DNA from: Rhizaria sp. SCN 62-66
Taxonomy: Eukaryota > Rhizaria, unplaced
DNA: 64,000 bases
Direction of reading: 5' to 3'
NCBI GenBank assembly: GCA_001724265.1
Contig: MEDY01000205.1
Location: forward strand, 1 to 64,000
The notes under the pieces were generated by a model that saw nothing but the letters and a program-made list of their open reading frames with translations, ran no database searches and had not been told where the DNA came from. Below are positions 43,316-53,514 of this stretch, one piece after another; the first letter of the stretch is position 1, and the number at the start of each line of letters is the position of its first letter. Both the position numbers and the translations under genes were made by a program.

Positions 43316-46009
43316 ATGTCTGCGAGCCCCCGCAAGAAAGCGGCTCCGTCGTCCAGCGGCGGTCCCAACGTCGAGGCCGAAGCCAAGGCCGCAGGCGCCG
43401 CTGCAGCGCGGAAGATCAAGATGAAGCCCGTCCCCACGGAGGACGACCTTGCCAAGGCGCGCCTGCAGCTTGTACGCGCCCAAGAGCAGAGCAAACACCT
43501 CGCGCGTCTTGTGCAAGAGAACCTCGCTTTGAAGGACATTTCAAGCGAAATCGGCGCCGCGCTGCACACTCAGGTCGCCACCCAGACCTCTATCCTGGCC
43601 GACCTGGACTCCGAGCTTACATCGACTGACAGCGAGGTCGTCTCCACGCAGCAGCACATCGAGGCGCTCATGCGCCAGCGCGAGAACATGCACGCAGCGC
43701 ACGAGACCCGCATGTCATCCCGCCGCGAGCGCCACGCCCAGGCGATCGCGGGTCTTCTGTCTGATCTCAACGATCAACGCGCGCTCTTTGCCGCTAACGC
43801 GGACCTGCGCGCGGAGAAGAAGGCGCTGTACGAGGCGCTCGATGTCGCATCCGCCGAGGCTGCGCGCGCGCGGCACTCGCACCACGTGACGGTCAGCGAC
43901 CGTGAGCACCTGTGCTTGCTCGAGAAGGCGACGCTGCGCCGCGGCATGCTGTCGAAGCTCGCGTCCACCAAGCTTGGGCTGCTGGGCAAGGTCGGCCACC
44001 AGCTGCACACCACGACGCGCCGCGTCACGCTGGAGCACCAGCAGGCGGCGCTCGAGGTCGCCTACCAGTCCGCCGTCGTGGAGAGGGACACGGCGCACTG
44101 CGACCGCGCAGAGACTCGTCTGAGGGCGTTACGGCGCGCGGCTGAGCTCGACCTGCAGGCGCTGGCGATGGCCAAGGACCGCGAGGCTGCGGTGCAGCGA
44201 AGGCTCGCCAAGGAGGCCGTTGTTCTGGCGGCTCTGCAGCGCATGGCTGTAACGCACGACCTAAAAAGCTATAGTGCCTATAAGAAGAACGGTAAGAAGC
44301 TTCCCGCATCCCAGCAACAACAGCAGCAGCGCAGTGCAAATGCGAGCAATGAGCGCAGCGGCGTTAGTAGCGCGAATGGCGATGCGAGTGCGAGCGGCGG
44401 CGGTGGCGCTGGTGGTGGTGTTTCAGATCAGATGTGGCGTGACGTTGGCGAAAGCTTGAATCTCTCGCAGTCAGTCATCAGCAACAACAACAACACCAAT
44501 AGCAGTAACAACCATGGCGACAGCGCTCACGGTCACACTGCCGCCCAGAGTCAGCTGCTTGCGCCGAGTCAATCTCAGACGCTCACAGTCACTCTCGGCC
44601 CCACCACAAACGATTCCTCGACTGCTGACCACCACCATCACTACAACAACAACAACAGCAACAGCAATAGCAATACGGACAGCAGCGGTGACTATTCTGC
44701 CGGCTCACAGTCATTCCGTGGTCTCACAGTCACTGCCAGCAGCGGCAGTAATCCCTCCCATAACAACAACAACAGCAACAAAAACAGTAGTGTTGCGAAC
44801 AACATCAACACTGCGGCGGTGGTCCCCATCAGTGCACGCCGTGTCTCTGCCACTTCCTACGGCTCCGGCGCGGTTGCGACCGCAGGCGTGTTCTCGAAGG
44901 CGAAACTAGCGCGGTGTCCGTACGGGTCGGACGGTGCGCGCCGAATCAACGCCTCGGTCGCCGCAAATACCAACCTGCACCCTCTCGCATCTGTCAACTC
45001 TTACAACAACAATAACAACGCTGCTGTCCAGAACACGATGAATGCTGCTGCGAGCCTGAACGCCGCGAGTGCTAATTCTGCAATGCGCATCGGTAGCGCG
45101 ACCATCGCAGCGACGCCCGCCACCGCAGCCGCAGCCGCTGCCGCCTCTGCTTCCACTGCCATCACCGGCGGCGGCGGCGCAGGACGCGGCAGCAACAGCA
45201 GCACGAGCGGGCTAGCCGGGGTCACGCGCGCTCTCCAGGCCGAGACCGTGACCGTGGCGGGGGAGCTCCGCGCGCTGCTGGAGGCGACGGCGCAGGCGCG
45301 CGGCACGGCGGCGCGGGCGCACGAGGGCGCTCAGAGGCTGCTGCGGCTGCAGTAGGACTCGCTCCGGCTGCTCGAGCTGGCGATGGGTGACGCGTACGCG
45401 CAAGGAGCCGCCGCCGCCGCAGCAGCAGCAGCGGCAGCGGCGCAGACTGGGGGCGATGCTGGGGGCAGCAGCAGGGTCAATGGGGGGGCAGCTGCGGCTC
45501 TCGGGGGACTGGACGGGGCCATTCAACGGGCGGCCGCGGGCGAGCCCGTTTGGCCGCACTCGCACACACACGGACTCGTTTCCACTGCGCGCAACCACAA
45601 CAACAGCAACAACAACGGCGATGACACTCCGAACAACAACAATCTCAGCAACAGCAGTAGTGGTCGCCGGAGTGGTGGCGGTGATAGCCGCGATGCTGAG
45701 GCGGAGGGCGAGGAGTTCGAGGCTGAGCTTGACCGTGCCGTCGCGGCCCCGTTTGACCTCTCTTGGCCCGCGCGCGCCGCCCTCCTGGCCTCCACTGGCG
45801 AAGCCGCCGGAACCGACAGCGGGAGCAGCGATGCCACGACGATGGCGATTATGAGTGAGCGTTCTCTATTGCCCTGGCCGCTCAAACGCGGCGTCCCACC
45901 TAAGCTCTCGATGGTGCGGTTCGGAGACGCCCTGGCGTTGCTGGCGCTACTGTACCATAAGCTGGACGCGACACCGGCGCCCGCGCCGATCAAACGCTCT
46001 GTCGTCTAA
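43316..46009 (+). CDS. Coiled-coil and Asn-rich protein with an in-frame TAG
   Basis: ATG 43316 (MSASPRKKAAPSSSGG), TAA at 46007-46009, TAG at codon 680, 897 residues if read through. Residues about 30-310 form a long coiled coil (LARLVQENLALKDISSEIG; LLEKATLRRGMLSKLASTK; VAYQSAVVERDTAHCDRAE). This resembles, by general pattern only, the ciliary coiled-coil proteins of the DUF4515/BBOF1 type. Residues about 320-640 are Asn/Ser/Gln-rich. A second coiled coil crosses the TAG (AQRLLRLQ, then DSLRLLELAM). After another low-complexity segment there is a compact hydrophobic C-terminal element (MVRFGDALALLALLYHKLD). A basal-body role is speculation. The start follows an in-frame TAG at 43310, so the true N-terminus could be further upstream if UAG is sense. 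Confidence 0.7.
45353..45355 (+). other. In-frame TAG, probably sense
   Basis: Codon 680, in the middle of a Leu-heptad coiled coil, with 217 open codons after it to a TAA. Confidence 0.8.
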
Positions 46010-46121
46010 GTTAACTGCGGTGCACATATGCGAGCTGATGTTGGGCTCAGTGCTGTCTGCTGAGCATAATACTTGGCAAGTTTAAGTTTTAAACTAAAAT
46101 CAATTGATATCTAGACAATAC

Positions 46122-46158
46122 AGTCAGTAATATAAAACCCGGTTTTATATTACTGACT
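46122..46158. repeat. Perfect 18-bp inverted repeat with 1-nt loop
   Basis: The arm AGTCAGTAATATAAAACC is followed by one C and then its exact reverse complement. It lies 113 bp past the TAA at 46009. It could be an extruding palindrome, a 3'-end signal for the converging genes, or a relic of a mobile element. Nothing decides between these. Confidence 0.85.
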
Positions 46159-46343
46159 ATACGATGAATTTTATACGATCGAAACAAATGTAATACACTG
46201 AATTCTTTCTTTACATCAGTTTTAGGGCTTCAATGAACATGTTATCAAGATACTACATATATGTACGTATATTATATCTGTATTGTTTCAATCACGATTA
46301 TCTAACGATCGTCACAAAAAAGTGGTTCATCTTTTACAAAATA

Positions 46344-46344
<1 letters not shown>

Positions 46345-46381
<37 letters not shown>
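46345..46381. repeat. (AAC)n microsatellite
   Basis: About twelve uninterrupted units in the convergent spacer. Confidence 0.9.
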
Positions 46382-46458
46382 CTTCAAACCAAGATCTCTT
46401 GGGGCGAAGTCGCACCTAGACTCAATTAAGTACCTTGATTGTCTACTTCGGAGCGTAC

Positions 46459-47082
46459 TTACTGCGGCGGCGGGGGCGGGGGCGCGCGCATGGTTCCGAA
46501 CGGGCTCGGCGGCGGCATCATTCCGCCAGCTCCAGCGCCAGGAGTCATCGGCGGCGGCGGCGGCGGGCGCATCGTCCCGAACGGGCTCGGCGGCACCGCT
46601 CCGTGCGGCGGCGGCGGCGGCGGGAAAGCGCCGCCGGCCGTCGGGGAGAGCGCGGCCGACGGCGGCGGCGGCGGCATGGACGGCGCGCGGCCCAGCGTCG
46701 GCGGCGGCGGCGGCGCAGCGACAGTGGAGAAGCGGCTCGGCGGCGGCAGGCGCGGGGACGGGACGGCGCCGGCGGGACCGCTGCCGCCGCCGTTGCCGGG
46801 GGAGGTGGCGAAGGCGGCTGCGAAGGCAGAGGTAGGGGACGCGGCGACGTTGGGCGGGGGCGGCGGCGGGGAAGTAAATGACGAGGACGGGGAGACGGTT
46901 AGAGTGGTAGCGCCGGCGGGGGCGGGGGGCGCGGCCGGGGGGGTCATGGGCGGCGGGGGAGTGAACACCGGCGCTGCCGCCGCCGCCGCCGCCGCTGCCG
47001 CAGCAGCTTGCGCAGCAGCAGCGGCGGCTTCGGCCTCCGCATGTGCCTGAGCTTGAGCCTGCGCCTGAGCATAGGCCTCAGC

Positions 47083-47127
<45 letters not shown>

Positions 47128-48213
47128 GTAAGCATAAGCAGCCTCGGCCTCAGCCTGGGCCTGAGCTTGAGCCTGCGCTTGCGCCTGGGCTTCGGCCTCC
47201 GCAGCAGCGGCAGCAGCGGCGGCGGCGGCGTGCTCGTCCTCCTCTCTCTCATGGTAGGTATCAGGCACCGAGACGGGCGCGGCTGCACTCGACGCGTGCG
47301 AGTACGCCCCCGCCCCCATACTATGGCCGCCGTTGCCGGGGGCCTGGAGAGCGAATGAAGGCGTGGGGGGCGCATTAGCGGCGCCGAGGCGCGCACCGGC
47401 CGAGGGCACAGGCGGGATACTGAAGTTGCCCGATGGGGAAAGCGGGTTGAAAGCTGCCGGCGGGGCGTTGTTGAATGAGGGGGAGGAGAGGAGACCAGGC
47501 GGGGGGCGCGCACCGCCCGCGCCGTACATCGAGGACGAGACCGATGAGGATGACGCGGAGAGCGGCGAGTTGGGAAGCTGGGGCATCGAGGGCGCGGGGC
47601 CGGCGGCGGAGGCGACATTAGCGCCCATCGCGTACAACGAACCGACGCCAGAGTTGACTATAGAGGCGGCGGAGGACGCTGATGCAAAGGCGGGGCCCGC
47701 GGCGGCCGCGGAGACGTCACCGACGCCAGCAAGCGACTCTAGGTCGAGCGGGGCGTGTGTGTAGGGCTTATGCGACAGCAGCACGTTAGCCTGCAGTTCG
47801 TGAGGCGCGGCGGAGACGATCTTCTCTGTGGGGGCCAGAGGGTGGGAGGTGCGCGGGCAAGCGAGGCTGAGGTGCAGGCGCGTGGCGACGCGGGTCTCCT
47901 CGGCCGAGACGCGCGCCGAGACGGCATCGATGCGCCGGGCAACGGCGTCCAAGTCGGCGGACTGGGCGGCGAGCAAAGCAGAGAGGTTGCGACCGGCGAC
48001 GAGGATGGACTCGGCGATAGTAGCACAGGTGTCCTCAATGTATTTGGTCGAGTGGCCGAGGATGGCAGCATTAAGCTCGGAGGGGTTTTGCGCGTGGTAG
48101 TTCATCGAGGAGATGTCCAGAGAGTCGGTCTGGGTGTTGAAGTAGTCGACGATTTGACGCAGGGGCTCCGAGCGGAGCGCCGCGATGGAATTAGTCACTC
48201 CTTCGCGGGACAT
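46459..48213 (-). CDS. Abi-like subunit of the SCAR/WAVE complex
   Basis: Single exon, 584 residues, from ATG 48213 to TAA. The N-terminal 150 residues follow the Abl-interactor pattern. A leading helix contains ALRSEPLRQIVDYFNTQ. Next comes TKYIEDTCATIAESILVAGRNLSALLAAQSADL. Then DAVARRIDAVSARVSAEETR leads into a basic-polar stretch. This corresponds to the Abi region (TKxYxxQxLxxVAYQINxLAxxxLxLLDxQ) that packs against WAVE/SCAR. The rest is low complexity: Ser/Ala/Pro, a poly-Gln tract, Ala runs and a Pro-rich C-terminus with PPPPPP motifs and repeats of PSPFGTMRPPPP. These are typical ligands for SH3 and profilin. There is no C-terminal SH3 domain, as in Dictyostelium and plant Abi. It is probably a regulator of Arp2/3-driven actin assembly. 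The call rests on a helix pattern and is moderate. Confidence 0.55.
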
Positions 48214-48664
48214 GGTGCTTTAAGCGATTAAAAAGCGGTTCAACCAGTACAAGAATTGCTCAAATAAACGAATTTGAGCCACTTGACGGACGGTGCAACG
48301 CAACCAAAAGGCGAAACTCACCCCCCACCCACGACGACTCTCACTGAGGGAGGCATGCACGAGCCTCAGCCCAGCGGCTTAAATTTCATATCCACCACAA
48401 AAGGTTTTTTAACTACTTGACTTTTCATCTGTTCAAGTTGGTTATACACCATGATATTATCAAAGTAAAATTACATTGCGGTGCAATGAATAGAATCATT
48501 CTTGTTGTTAGATAAATTGTTTAAGGGTATGTATCGTGTTAGATGCACGTATAAAAGTGCTCTTATTTTGTCGTCACAGGTCAATAATGCCATGAATATA
48601 CTTACTATATAGTCAAATTATATGTTTACACAAGTAAAGTGTAGTATGTCCTTGAAAGAGATGG
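48214..48664. promoter_or_regulatory. Spacer with probable Abi-like promoter
   Basis: 451 bp between the Abi-like start and the 3' end of the USP7-like gene, AT-rich from about 48385. No gene is visible. Confidence 0.45.
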
Positions 48665-49843
48665 TTAGATACGCAACTGCCTAGTCGACGCGGACCTGCC
48701 GGGCATCGAAAGCAGCATCTTCGAGCCACTCTTGGCAGCCTTCTGGTCCTCTTCTTCCTCCTCCTCATCTTCGTTATCGTCGTCATCGTTCTCGTCGAAC
48801 TCTGACTCCGTCTCGCCCTCAGCACCAGCGCTGCCAGTCACAGGTCCCGCGAGACCCATTCGCGCGACGACCGCAGGCGGTACAGGCTTGAGAGCACCCA
48901 TGACCGCGTCCGTCAGGAAAACCTCAGCGTAGCTCGCGCCGTTGCGGCCCACTGTGACCGCGTTAACGTCGCCGAACGCGCCTGCGCGGCCCTCGCGCAC
49001 CGTGCTGTCAGCGCCCAGCGCCACGGTGAGCGCAGTGCGCACCTCGTTTGCAGTCGCGGCCGCGTCTACGAGCCCGCCAGCGTTTGCCTTAAAGCGGACG
49101 CCGCCGACGGTGCCGGCGCCGGTCAGAGGCGTGCAGAGCCGCAGACTGGGGCTGGCAACGGTCGTCGCCAGCGGCTGGCTCAGGGCGGAGAGCGCGCTGT
49201 GCGCGGGGCGTTTGGGACGCGTGGGCTCGACGGCAATGCGGCCCACGGCCACGCCGGCGTAGGACGCGGACGCGAGTGCGGCGGCCAGAGCCGGGAGGGA
49301 AACGGACGACAGCTGCATCGCAGTGTTGCTGTCAGTGATGCTCGCAGTGGCGCCGCTGATGCTAGTGGTATTGTTTTTGATGTTGTTGTTGCTTTCGTCG
49401 TTGTTGTTGGGTTGCGAAGACTGAGTAGAGCTGCGAGAAGATGCGAGATCAATGACATCGTCAGAGTTGAGCAGTGTCTTCGCAGTACTCTTGTTCTTGT
49501 CGTCTTTTCCTTTGTCATCGCTCTTATTCTTGTTCTTATCCTGAGTCTTGGGGGTGTCGTCGCTGTCGGACTCTGTCTCCGAGTCAGCCATAGAAACCAC
49601 CTTCGGGCCAGCAGTCGTGACAGGCTTTGACACTGCATCAACACTCGCGCTCGCGCCCGCACTCGCAGTGGAGCTAGAGCTAGAGCTTGCGTTTTCTTCG
49701 TCGAAACTCGTGAGAGCGCCGTTGACGATCGAGAACGCGCTCTTCGCAGTCTCAGTCGACAGAAGCGCCTCCAAGTGCTGCTGATACATCGCAGTCACGA
49801 GATTCCCAGACTGACTCAGCGTTTGCTCACCGTGCGCAGTGAC

Positions 49844-49878
<35 letters not shown>

Positions 49879-52218
49879 GGGCGACGAGGGCCTTCGAGTC
49901 GTCATCGTTCCAGTCGACGGTCGCCTCAAACTCGGTGGCGTCACCAAGCCTGGCACTACGTTCGCAGAGTCCGTCGCCCTGCAGAGGCAGGGGATTGGCC
50001 AGCCAACGGCTCCACGCCTCCGCGGTCGCGACCAGCCCCTTGCGCGCAGCCTCCGCGGCCTCGGCGCCCGAGATAGACGCCTTGGCGGCGGCGGCGTCCG
50101 CGGCGGCCGCAGCGGCCCTGCATGCGGCCGTCGCGGTCGCAACAGCGGTCTGGGCCTCGACGACGTCATGCTCGGCAGAGACGGCGGCTTGGACCAGAGC
50201 TGGATCAAGCTTGGGCGTAACAGCGCTCTTGTCCTTGCTCGTACCGCCAACAGCTGCCGCGTCATCGCCGTAATCTCCGTCGCCATCAGCGTTCGGGCTG
50301 AGCATTGTGATAGCGTTGGCCGTGGCGGCGGCGGTCACGGCGTCATACTTCTTGACAGCGTCGAGCTGTGTCTGCACTGCAGCCTCGCGCGCGGCAACGG
50401 CGGCGTCAAGCGCACGCAAGTGCTCCTGCGCCGTCAGCTCGCGCGCGCGCTGCGCCGTCTCAAGCCGCGTGACCATGCGGCCTAACTTCTGCACAAAGGC
50501 GTGAAGCGAGAGTGCAACCGGCAGCGGACCACAGTCAACGGCCATTGCCTCAACCAGCGCCAAACTCGATGGTACACGCTCATAGTTGCCCGCGATTGAC
50601 GAAACAAGGCATGTTGGCACTCCACGCGCCTGTGACGGCAGCGCCAGCCGTTGAGACTTAGATAGCGCGAGGTTTCCTACAAACGCGGCGGCAGCGCTGG
50701 CGCTGGCGCTCGCTGCTTGAACAGACTGCGCGCGCGCTCGTGTTGCGACAGCGTTTACGTCGTCAGAAGATGCAGCGGCGCTGTACGTCGTTAGCACAGG
50801 GCACACAGCGGCGGCCGCGTGTGCGATGAAGCGCAGGAAAGGCTGCGGAACTGTCGCGCTAATGCCGTCAATGGCCCTAACGCCATCATCGTTGCCTTGC
50901 TGCAGCGCTTTGATCGCGAGAGCAGCGAGCTCGAAGGGGGGCGCAAAGGTGAGTGTGTCGCTGTCTTGGGGAGGAGCGCGCCATTGCACGGAGGCCAGGC
51001 TCGCATGCGTCGCTTCGAGCAACGATGAAAACGAGGTGCTTAGACGGGGCGTAAGCGCGCGCGGGGGACCGGCGCCGGCCGCGACGGCACCGGTGACATC
51101 TTGGAATGAGTCGATAAGCGCGTTTTGACTCACGGTGACGGCCGGAGACAGAACCTGTGTGACAATGCGATGCTGATTGGGCGGACGGGACACGTTAGTC
51201 TCGGCCGACGGGATGTGGAAAGCCGTCGCCAGAGTATGCGGGAACAGAGACGCCGACGCAATCTGTGACAGGAAATCCCCGCCCATCGGCACCATCGGCC
51301 GCGCTGCGAAAAAGTCGAGCCGCTTCGAGGACTTCGATTGCGACTGCGGCTGGGTATTATCGGCGTGAGCGTTCGCGGTGTACGTGAACGCAGTCGGCAT
51401 CGCAAGCGTGAACAGGCCGGACCGAACAAGCGCTGCAATCGTGCTCTGTCCAACGCGCTCCAGCACGGCAACGGGCGGCTGCTCAGCACCGTGACTGAGC
51501 CCGCCGCCGCGCGCAAGCAGCTGCCAGCGCAATGCGCCGAGCCACGAAGCCTCAGCAAGCGCGTTGCGAACAGGGGACTTCTTCTCCTCTGTAGACGCTG
51601 TTGCTAAAGCCTTCTTGCTGGCGTCGTTGTTTTCGTCATCGCTGTCGAGGTCGAGCGTCGTTGTGCTCTTGCTCGGCTTGCTGGCCTTCTGAAGCTGAGA
51701 CTGCGGCTGAGGCTGAGGCTGATTCTGCGCTTGCCCCAGCGTGCTTTGTGCCAGCTTCCACAGGTCTTGCCTCTCGCGCGCGGCCTTGACGGTGCGCGCC
51801 GTGCGCCCTGTGTAGCCCGCCGCAACGGCCAGCACATGGTCCATCGGCAGCGCGCGCGGGAGCAGGCGATGCCGCCACGCGCGCAGACCCGGATTTAAAA
51901 CCGAGGCAAACGCCACGAGAGTCGCACGACTGCGCGCCACGTTTTCAGCCGTGCTGCCGTTGAACGAAAGCAGCGCGGGCGCGGCCGACAGAGCGGTGCG
52001 GAGACGGAAGCCGCAGATGCCGTGCGTGCCCAAGGCCCTCACAAGCTGCTCGGGCAGTGTGTAAAGCTGGTAATCGCGCGAGGTTGCGGACATCGCGTCG
52101 GCGGCGGCGGCGGCGACGGAAGAAGCCAGGGGCGCGCGCGGGCGCAGTGGCAGCGGGGTCGGGTAGAAGGTATTGCTGTACTTGGGGAGGAACAAAGGCA
52201 GAAGCGTCTGCTGCGTTG

Positions 52219-52255
<37 letters not shown>

Positions 52256-53417
52256 AGGCGGGGAGAAGAGACGCTTGCGGGAAGTGTCGTTGTTGGTCGC
52301 CTCAGCGTTGTCTGCCATGAAAGTAAACGCAGCATTCGTGTTCAAGCTCGTGTTCGCTAAGATCGCGCCAGCGTGTGTGTCAGCCTTCGTCTCATCGTCG
52401 GACTTTGGTGCGAGATTCAGCGTCAGCTCTGAGCTCATTGACGTGAACGCGAACGTCGCCGACGAGAGCCACGACCACGGCTGGAACACATCGGCCACAA
52501 ACGCGCTGCGGGCGAAACGGCTGTTTTGCGCACAGTCGTCGGCGTTGGTGTTGCAGTCCATCCACAGCAGAGGGTGTCGCGGGTCAACGGCTCTTGCGCG
52601 ACGCCACTGGGGCTTGAAAGACTGCGTCGACAGTGCAAGCTTGCGCTGAGTCGAACTCAGCGTCGCAGCTGCACTTGCACTCGAGCTCTCACTGGAGTTG
52701 CTGCTGTTCTTCGCGTCGATACAGTCTGAGTCATCGCTTTGCGAGAGAACATCGAGGCCGAACGCTGCGCGTGTGCGCTCGAGCTCTTCGGCGACCATCG
52801 CGCGGAACACCGCCGCGGCCTCAGCGCGCGCGGCGACAGCTACGTCGCTCGAAGTCGGCCCCAGCGGACCGGCTGCGAACCGCGGCAAGTAGGAGTGTTC
52901 CTGCGACTTGTGGACGTACATCGGAGCAGAGATCGCGTAGGGTTTCGGGAGGAGAGGTGCGACAGGAACCACCGGCACGCAGAGCGATGCGACGCGGCCG
53001 TAGAAAGGAGAATCGGTCGCACCGACAGTTGCCTTGGCGAGAGCGTTCGTGTTGTGCTTGTTGATGACCGAAACTGCGTCGTTGTAGGCAGTGATACGCG
53101 AACTCGTCGTTGCCAGCGGTGGAGTCGTCGCTTCCGCCGCGGCAGCGTCCTTTAAAAGCGCGCTACCCCATGGCGTCTTAGTGATATCGGTCCCCACGTT
53201 ACGCACGGACTCGGACAGCGCGCTGGCGTCCCAACCGGCGCGCGCCGTCACTGTCAACAGCGCGGGCCGCAGCCGCGACAGGGCGCGCAGGCGCGCGCTC
53301 AGCAGCCACGCCTGGCGGCGCACGGCCACGGGAGTCGTGCGCAGCAGCTCAGTGACGGCGGCGGCGACGGCGCGGGCGCTCTCGCTCGGAGTGCTCTTGC
53401 TAGCTGAGGCGTCGATG

Positions 53418-53514
<97 letters not shown>

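Larger units (their letters stand above)
46010..46458. other. Convergent intergenic region with hairpin and (AAC)n
   Basis: 449 AT-rich bases between two TAA stops. It contains the perfect hairpin at 46122-46158 and an (AAC)n tract at 46345-46381. No gene is visible. Confidence 0.6.

Noticed and set aside
1115-46009. Pseudogenes or sequencing errors as the cause of all in-frame TAGs
   Set aside because: Seven interruptions are all the same codon, there are no frameshifts or TAA/TGA in those frames, and coding composition continues after each. It remains possible for single sites.
53418-53514. A poly-Met protein segment
   Set aside because: It results from reading a GAT repeat in the wrong frame after a one-base break. 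The downstream coding frame gives poly-Asp.
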